Shown: positions 1 to 6,126 of the stretch, piece by piece
Layout: the number at the start of each line of letters is the position of its first letter
How positions within the stretch are numbered: position 1 is the stretch's first letter
Assembly (NCBI GenBank): GCA_021157815.1
Contig: JAGGVT010000063.1
Coordinates: 1 to 7,844, forward strand
Direction of reading: 5' to 3'
Source: a bacterium
GTDB taxonomy: Bacteria > JAJVIF01 > JAGGVT01
DNA: 7,844 nt
Notes under the pieces: model-generated
What the model was told of the DNA's origin: nothing
Seen by the model: only the letters and a program-made list of their open reading frames with translations
Database searches by the model: none
Translations under genes and position numbers: made by a program

Positions 1-14
1 TCAAGTATATTCAA

Positions 15-89
15 TGTCATTCCGGGCTTGACCCGGAATCCATCTTCAAGCCTGGAAAACGTGGATTCTGAATCAAGTTCAGAATGACA
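15..89. repeat. Composite palindromic repeat, copy A (two inverted hairpin arms)
   Basis: Two 28-nt arms (15-42 and 62-89) face each other in inverted orientation around a 19-nt core. Both have the shell TGTCATTC...GAATCCA. Each arm is itself a hairpin: the left has stem CGGG/CCCG inside the shell with loop CTTGA, and the right (read on the minus strand) has TGAA/TTCA with the same loop. All differences between the arms keep base pairing. The layout resembles REP/BIME or MITE-type intergenic elements. Related copies lie at 2632-2791 and 5145-5241. No transposase is present in the window. Confidence 0.85.
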
Positions 90-141
90 ATTTGCCATCT
101 TTGAGGGAAGATAAAATTAAAACAGGGTTTCTCAACAGCCC

Positions 142-197
142 CATCCTGCCTGCATCTTGATATGTAACTTAATATCTAAAAAACTGCAAGCAGGATG
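142..197. repeat. 13-bp inverted repeat with 30-nt spacer
   Basis: CATCCTGCCTGCA (142-154) and TGCAAGCAGGATG (185-197) are inverted copies with one difference, which would be a G-U pair in RNA. No T-run follows, so it is not a standard terminator. It lies upstream of the probable hppA promoter and may belong to the upstream transcript or be a decayed mobile-element end. Function is unknown. Confidence 0.5.
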
Positions 198-302
198 CCC
201 GCACCTCAAAATTACTGGATATTTATGCATTTTATTTCGTTCTGAGACACTTTCCAATCTGTGCCCCTACATAACATTCATATTTAGATATGCTATCAGG
301 TT

Positions 303-330
303 TTGCTTTTTTCAATCCAATCTGTATAAT
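303..330 (+). promoter_or_regulatory. Probable sigma70-type promoter for hppA
   Basis: A perfect TATAAT -10 hexamer lies at 325-330. A weak -35 (TTGCTT, 303-308) sits 16 nt upstream. Transcription would begin near 337, giving a leader of about 65 nt that includes the GC hairpin at 347-362. Only the -10 element is strong, so the call is an inference. Confidence 0.45.
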
Positions 331-346
331 TTCCTCTTTATTCTCG

Positions 347-362
347 CCCCCGCATACGGGGG
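347..362 (+). promoter_or_regulatory. GC hairpin in the hppA leader
   Basis: CCCCCG (347-352) and CGGGGG (357-362) form a perfect 6-bp GC stem with a CATA tetraloop. The stem ends 26 nt before the Shine-Dalgarno sequence. There is no following T-run, so termination is unlikely. mRNA stabilisation or translational tuning is possible. It does not match any riboswitch class I recognise. Confidence 0.55.
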
Positions 363-388
363 TACGATTAAGCTCAAATTATAATCTC

Positions 389-394
389 AGGGAG
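389..394 (+). promoter_or_regulatory. Ribosome binding site of hppA
   Basis: AGGGAG ends 9 nt before the ATG at 404. It fixes the start there rather than at an in-frame ATG at 290, whose 38 extra residues are unlike any pyrophosphatase N-terminus and would overlap the promoter. Confidence 0.8.
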
Positions 395-403
395 AATTTT
401 ATT

Positions 404-2488
404 ATGGCACCCACATCGTTTATACCAGTATTGCCGGTTATCGGCATCGTAGGCCTTGTTTTCGCTCTTCTTTATTACATGAAAATAATAAAAATGAAAG
501 TCGAAGACGAGCAGATAAATAAAATAAGCGGATATGTTCACGATGGCGCTATGGCGTTTTTGAGACGTGAATATTCATATCTGGTCGTTTTCCTGATAAT
601 CATCTTCATTGCCCTTGTGTTTATCAGAGATTTACCAACCGCTGTCGCGTTCCTGCTTGGCGGCGGATTCTCCATGCTTGCCGGTTTTATCGGAATGAAA
701 GCAGCGACAAAAGCAAACGCCCGCACCACATGGGCCGCAGTCAAATGGGGACAGGCGGAAGCGCTTCTCGCTGCATTCAACGGCGGAAGTGTGATGGGGC
801 TTTCGGTGGCATCACTGGGAATACTGGGACTCTCCATTCTATATCTGGTATTAAACAAAGGTGGCAGCGAAGCCGGCATAATTAATTTCAGCGGAATAAT
901 AGCCGGATTCTCGATGGGAGCATCATCTATCGCCCTGTTCGCTCGTGTTGGCGGTGGAATATACACAAAATCGGCGGATGTCGGCGCTGACCTTGTTGGA
1001 AAAGTCGAGGCGGGAATCCCTGAGGATGATCCGAGAAATCCGGCGACAATCGCTGATAATGTCGGAGACAATGTCGGCGACACCGCTGGAATGGGCGCTG
1101 ACCTGTTTGAATCCTATGTCGGCGCGACTGTAGCGACAATCGCAATCGCCGCGGCGCCACTAATCGCAAAAACAGCGACAATCGAAAACATTCTTCCGTT
1201 TATCATCTTCCCGTTAATTGTAATCGGGCTTGGTACAGCGGCATCGATTCTGGGTGTTTTGAGTTTTAATTTCATGAAGAAATTAGAGCCGTCACACGCT
1301 CTTGAGGGCACTACGACAATTACAAATATCCTTCTCGTAATCGTGCTGGCGATAATAACCAAACCTCTTACAGGCAGCTGGATGCCGTTTTGGGTGGTTG
1401 TTACAGGAGTAATCGCGGGAATGATTATTGGGCGCCTTTGCGAATATTATACAAGCGGAAAAGTTGTTCAGAATCTGGCAAGACAGGGAGAGACAGGCGC
1501 GGCGACAAATATTATAGCCGGGCTTGCTGTCGGAATGAAATCAACAATCTGGCCTTTGCTCACAATTGCCACCGCGACGATTATTTCTTATGTTCTAATG
1601 GATAAAGCCGGATTGCAAAATATTGGAATTTACGGAATTTACGGAATCGGCCTGGCTGCGGTTGGGATGCTCTCTACAGTTGGAATGGTAATGAGTGTAG
1701 ATGGTTACGGCCCTATCGCTGACAACGCCGGAGGGCTTGCGGAGATGACCCACCAGGATCCCAAGGTCAGGAAAATCACTGATAAGCTCGATGCCATGGG
1801 CAACTCAACAGCGGCAATCGGAAAGGGATTCGCAATCGGTTCAGCAGCGCTTACAGCGCTGGCTCTGTTTCATGCATACGCTGCGACGGTCGGAATTAAA
1901 AATATAGATATACTCCAACCAACAGTAACAGTCGGAATTCTAATCGGCGCGCTTCTGCCATTTGCTTTCAGTTCAATGGCGATGGAAGCGGTCGGAAAAG
2001 CGGCTGGTAAAATGGTCGAGGAAGTCAGGCGACAGTTCCGTGAAATAAAGGGACTTATGGAGGGCGAGGCTGAAGCGGATTATTCAACCTGTGTCGATAT
2101 CGCGACAAAAGGCGCTCTTCATGAAATGATTCTCCCCGGCGCCATGGCTGTTCTCGCGCCCATTCTGGTTGGCTGGATTCTCGGTCCCGAAGCGCTCGGT
2201 GGCCTTCTCGCGGGAGCGACATCATCCGGTGTAATGATGGCAATATTCCTGTCAAATGCCGGTGGCGCATGGGATAACGCGAAGAAATACGTTGAAGAGG
2301 GCAACCTGGGCGGAAAAGGCTCGGATGTTCACAAGGCATGCGTAGTAGGCGACACTGTCGGCGACCCGTGCAAGGATACAGCAGGCCCGAGTTTGAATAT
2401 CCTTATCAAGTTGATGAGCGTCGTGTCATTGGTATTCGCACCGTTCCTCGCGACAATCACACCGCTTCTTGACAAGCTGATTAACTGA
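404..2488 (+). CDS. hppA: Membrane-bound K+-dependent ion-pumping pyrophosphatase, probably Na+-translocating
   Basis: A 694-residue polytopic membrane protein that hydrolyses cytoplasmic pyrophosphate and uses the energy to pump Na+ and/or H+ across the cytoplasmic membrane. Length and the many hydrophobic segments (for example about 5-25, 58-75, 79-98, 126-150) fit the 16-helix family. The substrate motif DX7KXE is intact (D192, K200, E202), followed by the [12 protein letters not shown] loop (D218-G229), DNAGG (440-444), DNAKK (624-628) and the [11 protein letters not shown] loop (D650, D654, K657, D658). Gate residues are D233, E236 and K669. Ala470 and Gly473 in [10 protein letters not shown] are the K+-dependent signature (K+-independent enzymes carry Lys and Thr). 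K+ dependence combined with Glu in FESY (E236) is the Na+-pump pattern; dual Na+/H+ pumping cannot be excluded. Cys656 stands where Phe or Leu is usual. The gene is monocistronic by context: its own promoter, leader hairpin and terminator. Confidence 0.97.
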   Translation: MAPTSFIPVLPVIGIVGLVFALLYYMKIIKMKVEDEQINKISGYVHDGAMAFLRREYSYLVVFLIIIFIALVFIRDLPTAVAFLLGGGFSMLAGFIGMKAATKANARTTWAAVKWGQAEALLAAFNGGSVMGLSVASLGILGLSILYLVLNKGGSEAGIINFSGIIAGFSMGASSIALFARVGGGIYTKSADVGADLVGKVEAGIPEDDPRNPATIADNVGDNVGDTAGMGADLFESYVGATVATIAIAAAPLIAKTATIENILPFIIFPLIVIGLGTAASILGVLSFNFMKKLEPSHALEGTTTITNILLVIVLAIITKPLTGSWMPFWVVVTGVIAGMIIGRLCEYYTSGKVVQNLARQGETGAATNIIAGLAVGMKSTIWPLLTIATATIISYVLMDKAGLQNIGIYGIYGIGLAAVGMLSTVGMVMSVDGYGPIADNAGGLAEMTHQDPKVRKITDKLDAMGNSTAAIGKGFAIGSAALTALALFHAYAATVGIKNIDILQPTVTVGILIGALLPFAFSSMAMEAVGKAAGKMVEEVRRQFREIKGLMEGEAEADYSTCVDIATKGALHEMILPGAMAVLAPILVGWILGPEALGGLLAGATSSGVMMAIFLSNAGGAWDNAKKYVEEGNLGGKGSDVHKACVVGDTVGDPCKDTAGPSLNILIKLMSVVSLVFAPFLATITPLLDKLIN

Positions 2489-2525
2489 TTTGGATAATTG
2501 ACAAGAAATTTTAATTGAATTAATC

Positions 2526-2557
2526 AAAGAGCGAACTTTTTAGTTCGCTCTTTTTTT
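2526..2557 (+). terminator. Intrinsic terminator of hppA
   Basis: AAAGAGCGAAC (2526-2536) pairs perfectly with GTTCGCTCTTT (2543-2553) around a 6-nt loop. The 3' side runs into a T-tract at 2551-2557. It begins 37 nt after the hppA stop. The A-tract on the left may let it also work for leftward transcripts of the convergent methyltransferase. Confidence 0.92.
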
Positions 2558-2576
2558 GAATTCGCATTCTTCAACC

Positions 2577-2610
2577 ACCACGTCAGGTCAATCACCATGT
2601 CAGGTCGAAT
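2577..2610. repeat. Two-unit 17-bp tandem repeat
   Basis: Two head-to-tail units share ACCA[C/T]GTCAGGTC (2577-2589 and 2594-2606). A third, weaker unit (AACCAGTCAAATC) follows. CATGTCAGG (2596-2604) is repeated inverted as CCTGACATG at 2809-2817, on the other side of the composite palindrome. No coding or regulatory role is evident. Confidence 0.5.
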
Positions 2611-2631
2611 AACCAGTCAAATCAAGCACTA

Positions 2632-2791
2632 CGTCATTCCCGCGAAAGCAGGAATCCATTTTTCTTCTGATTCAAATATAGGGCAATGCACGGAAGATTG
2701 AGTTGATTAAAAATTTTAACCAAGAATGTAAAGACTTGTACGATAGCTTGCTCAAAGAATAAAATGGATTCCCGTTTTCACGGGAATGACG
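2632..2791. repeat. Composite palindromic repeat, copy B
   Basis: Inverted 28-nt arms at 2632-2659 and 2764-2791 share the shell CGTCATTC...GAATCCAT with copies A and C. The inner hairpin is different: CCCGC-GAAA-GCAGG on the left (one mismatch) and, read on the minus strand, CCCGT-GAAA-ACGGG on the right. The 104-nt AT-rich core between the arms is longer than in the other copies and holds no credible ORF. It fills the spacer between convergent hppA and the methyltransferase gene. Confidence 0.8.
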
Positions 2792-2838
2792 GAATCCTTA
2801 TCCTTTTTCCTGACATGTAGGGAAATTGATGACTAGTA

Positions 2839-3744
2839 CTATTTCTTTCGAAACAACACATCGATTGAATCAACGAGCATGTCGTCGAAATACTTAGTTT
2901 TGCTCTTGAAGCATGATGGATACCGCGTGATTAGCTCCAAACCAAGCGTAGTTCGCTTTTCGGTATATCTTACTTTTTCGAGTATGTCCGAATAACTGTC
3001 GAATAGTTTCATGTACGATTCATATGGCCATCCGTTGACATATATGAATTTCTTATGTCTCAGGCCATGTTCCACGCAGAATTTTTCAATCATATCCAAC
3101 GGGAACAACATCTGGCAGTACGGCACAGTGATTGCGCCGTACGCGTGAAGCCCAAGAGGGGACATATACAGCGGACCGAAATAGAGATATATGAATCCTC
3201 CTTTTCGAACCACTCGAACTGCCTCTTTTAATGCCGCTTCGGGATTGTCAAAATGCTCAAATGAGGCGTGGGAGAAAACGAAATCGAATGAGCCATCGGG
3301 GAAATCAAGTTTGCTCGCGCTCATGTTGCGAATCTCGACTCCCGCCTGTTTAACCTCATCCGAGAATTGGCCAAAATCGATATCGATTCCTGTCGCATCT
3401 TTGCCCAGACGATTCAACGCAAGGCAGACATATCCCTCCTGGCACCCAAGTTCGAGAAATTTGTTCATATTTTGCGATTTGGAATTCGCCAGTTTGAGGA
3501 TATCTTTCGCCAGTGTCTCGGCTCTTTGATATCTGGTTTGTGAATCATAATCCGGTGTGATTCGGGATGGGTACCGCTTTTGAAGAGTTTCCAGCTCATC
3601 CCATCCGAGCCATGCAGGCTCTTTGCCGGCGAGCGCGAATCTCTTTCGGGCGTCCAGAAGTTTTTGCTGTGAAAAGAACCAAACCAGTTTATCGAGAACT
3701 GATTCGGGTATTATTTTCTTTATCAGGGACTTAATTTTCCGCAT
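2839..3744 (-). CDS. Class I SAM-dependent methyltransferase (Methyltransf_11-like)
   Basis: A 301-residue soluble protein. An 80-95 residue basic, helical N-terminal extension precedes a Rossmann-type methyltransferase domain. Motif I is FLELGCQEG (96-104), the SAM-binding acidic loop is GIDID (119-123), the next strand is SKLDFPDGSFDFVFSH (144-159, with the FPDGSFD pattern typical of Methyltransf_11), and a post-motif RVVRKGGFIYLYF spans 177-189. The C-terminal part is aromatic-rich and probably forms a substrate lid. The substrate cannot be read from the sequence; sugar, lipid or small-molecule targets are all possible, and no glycosyltransferase cluster is adjacent. No Shine-Dalgarno is visible before the ATG at 3744, but a strong extended -10 element sits only about 14 nt upstream, suggesting a very short leader. 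It stands alone, divergent from the receiver gene. Confidence 0.88.
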   Translation of the reverse strand: MRKIKSLIKKIIPESVLDKLVWFFSQQKLLDARKRFALAGKEPAWLGWDELETLQKRYPSRITPDYDSQTRYQRAETLAKDILKLANSKSQNMNKFLELGCQEGYVCLALNRLGKDATGIDIDFGQFSDEVKQAGVEIRNMSASKLDFPDGSFDFVFSHASFEHFDNPEAALKEAVRVVRKGGFIYLYFGPLYMSPLGLHAYGAITVPYCQMLFPLDMIEKFCVEHGLRHKKFIYVNGWPYESYMKLFDSYSDILEKVRYTEKRTTLGLELITRYPSCFKSKTKYFDDMLVDSIDVLFRKK

Positions 3745-3757
3745 AATGTATCAGGCA

Positions 3758-3766
3758 ATTATATCA
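3758..3766 (-). promoter_or_regulatory. Extended -10 promoter of the methyltransferase gene
   Basis: Read on the minus strand the sequence is TGATATAAT, a perfect extended -10 (TGnTATAAT), which can work without a good -35. The predicted start point, near 3751, is only about 7 nt before the ATG at 3744. This fits the lack of a ribosome binding site and implies a nearly leaderless mRNA. The palindrome at 3774-3784 would cover the -35 region. Confidence 0.45.
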
Positions 3767-3771
3767 AAAAC

Positions 3772-3830
3772 CGGTGTCAGACACCCTGAGTCCAGACACC
3801 TTGAGTGTCCTAAAGTAGAGTGTCTGACAC
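3772..3830. repeat. GTGTCAGACAC / GTGTCTGACAC inverted repeat cluster
   Basis: GTGTCAGACAC (3774-3784) and its exact reverse complement GTGTCTGACAC (3820-3830) are separated by 35 nt. Each is close to self-palindromic. Inside, CAGACACC[C/T]TGAGT occurs twice in direct orientation (3778-3791, 3793-3806). The cluster fills the divergent spacer just upstream of the methyltransferase promoter. It may be an operator for the divergent pair or a REP-like dispersed element; similar GTGTC-type palindromes occur as intergenic repeats in other bacteria. Confidence 0.7.
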
Positions 3831-3929
3831 AACATTACTCCAAAATCATCAGATTATGCAGAATCGTCAGGGGAAATCACGATAATATTTATGACAAATT
3901 GAATAACACTTTTCGCAACTGGAGTTGCC

Positions 3930-5111
3930 ATGTCGGTAATTTATGTTATCCATTCAAATAGAGAGGAACTGAGCAAAATTCGCCATATTCTTGCCGGACG
4001 TGATTTTCTCCTGATGGAATATGAAAACGGCGACGATGCCATGAATTTCCTGAATAAGAAGCCGCCTGATGTCTGCCTGATGCCGTTGGGTATCACAACT
4101 TCTGATGGCAAGCCGTTTGCTGATACACTGCATAATATTGTATCGGACTGCCCTGTTATCATTCTCGCTGATAAAAATGAGGTTAATAAAGTTGTGCAAA
4201 TGGTCGGGGATAATTTCATCTACGATTATTTCCTGCTCAACCCGGTTTTTGACCCAATCAGATTGCATATCATAATCGACAAGGCTCTTACTCAGTCAGC
4301 CGTTCAGCTGAATCTTGAGGATTTGAAAAAGCGCCTTTCCACTCTGCCTGATGATCTGCCTGAGACTTTCGAGGAACACGCAAATTCCCTTCAACGTGGA
4401 GTTGTTAAATGCCTGGATAATTTCAAGGAGCGCATAAAAAGTGATGAATTCAGCAAAATTGTTGACTTGCTGGATGAGAGCGCTTTCGAAGATAAATTTG
4501 CTGATTTCCAGAAAGAGGAGATAAAAGCAACAATAGAAAAGAGCAAGGAAAAATCCAAAGACAATCTTGCGGAAAAATTAACACAATTTACAGAGAGACT
4601 TCAGCACCAGATAGATAATCCGCCTGATGTAAATGAACTCCAGGAATTGAGAAGCAAACTGAACCAGGGTTTTTATGAATTCGGTGAAGTGAATGTGGAT
4701 TGCAACAATAACGTTGACAGGATTTCAACTCGAGTAGCGTTTCAGTCAGCAGGCACAATATTATTCATCGATGATGAGGATAATTCAACCAGTAATCTTT
4801 TTGAAATAATTAAAAACCTCGGCCACCGTGTTCTGATTGCACAAAGCGCGTTGAAACTTGTCGAAATGTCACGCTCTAATGATATTGACCTTATAATCTG
4901 CGGTTATAATCTTGGAAGGCTGAATGGCATCGAGGTTGTCCGAAGAATCAGGGAGGATGTTGGAAAAACAGACCTTCCAGTAATCCTGCTTAGCAGCAAT
5001 ACGACAAAGGACATTATTGAAAAGGCGAAGGGAGTTGGAATCAGCGAGATCATTAGTCTTCCGCTAAGGTCAAAAGCGCTGGAGGAGAGAATCAGCTATC
5101 ACATGAAATAA
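3930..5111 (+). CDS. Double pseudo-receiver protein with a central coiled-coil region
   Basis: A 393-residue soluble protein with a receiver-like fold at each end. The N-terminal receiver (about 3-120) is fully degenerate: the acidic pair is H8/S9, the phosphoacceptor position in PDVCLMP is Pro52, the Thr/Ser site is Ala80, and the conserved Lys is Asn104. The C-terminal receiver (about 275-390) keeps the acidic pocket (D281, D282, E283) and Ser355, but the phosphoacceptor in DLIICGYNL is Gly325 and the Lys position is Leu377. The linker (about 125-250) is charged, with a likely coiled coil at 192-245. No DNA-binding, GGDEF, HD-GYP or kinase domain is present, so it probably acts as a phosphorylation-independent scaffold or sensor through protein contacts. 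The start is set by GGAG at 3921-3924, 5 nt before the ATG. No histidine kinase is adjacent. Confidence 0.88.
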   Translation: MSVIYVIHSNREELSKIRHILAGRDFLLMEYENGDDAMNFLNKKPPDVCLMPLGITTSDGKPFADTLHNIVSDCPVIILADKNEVNKVVQMVGDNFIYDYFLLNPVFDPIRLHIIIDKALTQSAVQLNLEDLKKRLSTLPDDLPETFEEHANSLQRGVVKCLDNFKERIKSDEFSKIVDLLDESAFEDKFADFQKEEIKATIEKSKEKSKDNLAEKLTQFTERLQHQIDNPPDVNELQELRSKLNQGFYEFGEVNVDCNNNVDRISTRVAFQSAGTILFIDDEDNSTSNLFEIIKNLGHRVLIAQSALKLVEMSRSNDIDLIICGYNLGRLNGIEVVRRIREDVGKTDLPVILLSSNTTKDIIEKAKGVGISEIISLPLRSKALEERISYHMK

Positions 5112-5144
5112 ATAAATATTATCATCAAATTGCGAGGAGGCTCC

Positions 5145-5241
5145 TGTCATTCTGAACTTGATTCAGTTCTTTAGACTGGCTTGCCGGAAATCCATATCTC
5201 TTCGGCAATAGGATGGATTCCGGGTCAAGCCCGGAATGACA
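5145..5241. repeat. Composite palindromic repeat, copy C (reverse orientation of A, interrupted arm)
   Basis: The left arm (5145-5166 plus 5189-5195) has the TGAA/TTCA stem and the right arm (5214-5241) has CGGG/CCCG. This is the same two arms as copy A in the opposite order, so the element lies in the opposite orientation. A 22-nt segment (5167-5188) interrupts the left arm after TTCAG; removing it restores the shell sequence. The rest of this 301-nt spacer (5112-5412) holds only the promoter region of the downstream lipoprotein gene and no credible ORF. Confidence 0.85.
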
Positions 5242-5302
5242 TTATTCAGAATCATTATCATTATGCTGCAGGCTCAAATTATGAATTTCTTTCCAGACGA
5301 TG

Positions 5303-5313
5303 TATAATATAAT
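5303..5313 (+). promoter_or_regulatory. Candidate promoter of the thioredoxin lipoprotein gene
   Basis: Two overlapping perfect TATAAT hexamers lie at 5303-5308 and 5308-5313. The -35 region is weak (TTATGA, 5279-5284). The resulting leader of about 95 nt contains a GC-rich run (CGGGGGG, 5321-5327) and an inverted repeat TCTGTGA/TCACAGA (5336-5342, 5381-5387) whose function is unknown. Confidence 0.35.
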
Positions 5314-5412
5314 TCTGTTGCGGGGGGATTTTTTATCTGTGATAATCTGGATATTATTATTGCACAGGCGGATTATTGAGTCACAGATTAATACTCAAAA
5401 AAGGTAAGGAAC

Positions 5413-5967
5413 ATGACCACTGACCGAACAAAACGAATGCCATTATTAATCATCCTTGCGATGGTTATTATGTCGATGATTTTTATCTTTGGCTGTACTG
5501 CTGAGAATAACGTTAAAAACACAACACGCGAGCCTATCAAATCAGCCTCCTCAGGAGAAAAAGCAGCTCCTGATTTTACTGTAACCACAATTGATGGTGG
5601 AAAAATCACTCTTTCCGATTACAAAGGGAAAAAAGCGGTGCTGATTGACATCTGGGGAACGTGGTGCGCACCATGCCGGATTGAGATGCCTGAGCTTCAG
5701 AAGTTCTATGAAAAGCATCCAGATGAAGTTGAGATTATCGCGGCGGCACAAAATTCGCCTTTGAAGGATATTCAGGCGTTTGTGAAAGAAAACAAGATCA
5801 GTTTTAAAATTGTGCTGGATTCCAGCGGCACAGTCAGCAGGAAATATCGAAGCAAATATATACCTTTTCTGACTGTTATAAGCAAAGAGGGCAAAATTTT
5901 GAAAACATTCGTCGGCATGCCAAGGGATCTTGAGGGCGAGCTGGAGAAGATGCTGGGGTTGGATTAA
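5413..5967 (+). CDS. TlpA/ResA-type thioredoxin-fold lipoprotein
   Basis: A 184-residue protein with a basic N-terminus (R5, K7, R8), a hydrophobic segment (9-27) and a probable lipobox ending IFG-Cys28, so it should be a lipid-anchored, extracytoplasmic protein. Phe at -2 is not the usual lipobox residue. After a linker (29-50) comes an AhpC-TSA/Redoxin domain: APDFTV (52-57), the active site WGTWCAPC (81-88; redox cysteines C85 and C88) and the cis-proline loop YIPFLTVI (149-156, Pro151). This is the TlpA/ResA/CcmG arrangement, in which a dithiol reduces disulfides outside the membrane, often during cytochrome c maturation. No cytochrome or Ccm gene is adjacent, so the partner is unknown. 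AAGGTAAGGA (5401-5410) ends 2 nt before the ATG, with its first AAGG at a better 8-nt spacing. It is probably transcribed alone. Confidence 0.93.
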   Translation: MTTDRTKRMPLLIILAMVIMSMIFIFGCTAENNVKNTTREPIKSASSGEKAAPDFTVTTIDGGKITLSDYKGKKAVLIDIWGTWCAPCRIEMPELQKFYEKHPDEVEIIAAAQNSPLKDIQAFVKENKISFKIVLDSSGTVSRKYRSKYIPFLTVISKEGKILKTFVGMPRDLEGELEKMLGLD

Positions 5968-6023
5968 GAGAGATAAGTATCATTGACAACCGAGCTTCGA
6001 ATGAAAATGGATGTTGGGTAAAT

Positions 6024-6066
6024 CCCCATAACAAGATGCCCCCACCCCTACCCGCGAGCACCACCC
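6024..6066 (-). other. C-rich tract: possible G-quadruplex on the minus strand
   Basis: C-tracts at 6024-6027, 6039-6043, 6045-6048, 6051-6053 and 6064-6066 give five G-runs of three or more on the minus strand. Three of them are separated by loops of only 1-2 nt. It lies about 60-100 nt upstream of the mutL start. Folding is an inference from the pattern alone. Confidence 0.4.
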
Positions 6067-6073
6067 GTTTTTT

Positions 6074-6103
6074 TATAGCACCATGCTAAAGCATGATGTT
6101 ATA
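6074..6103. repeat. CATGCTAAAGCATG hairpin upstream of mutL
   Basis: A stem of about 13 bp runs from 6074 to 6103 with a TAAA loop at 6087-6090. It has a perfect CATGC/GCATG core, one mismatch (6081/6096) and one G-T pair (6078/6099). The T-run (6068-6074) precedes it on the plus strand, so it is not a plus-strand terminator. Its right arm overlaps a possible extended -10 (TGTTATAGT, 6097-6105) whose transcript would begin about 15 nt before mutL. Confidence 0.6.
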
Positions 6104-6126
6104 GTTCTCTTTGTAAAACAAAACAA

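Noticed and set aside
157-384. 75-residue ORF upstream of hppA on the plus strand
   Set aside because: It overlaps the promoter, leader hairpin and inverted repeat, has no ribosome binding site, and its composition looks like translated AT-rich spacer.
538-1083. 181-residue minus-strand ORF inside hppA
   Set aside because: It is an antisense shadow of a clearly conserved gene; its Pro/Ala/Ser-rich protein mirrors the hppA codons.
5135-5145. Perfect AGGAGG after the receiver gene
   Set aside because: No start codon follows at a usable distance. It is half of a short palindrome (AGGAGGCTCCT) next to repeat copy C.
15-5241. Three similar repeats read as a CRISPR array
   Set aside because: They are far apart, separated by genes, in mixed orientation and have no regular spacers or cas genes.
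6068-6103. T-run plus hairpin as a terminator after the lipoprotein gene
   Set aside because: The T-run comes before the hairpin on the plus strand, and on the minus strand it becomes an A-run after the stem, so neither direction gives a stem followed by T.
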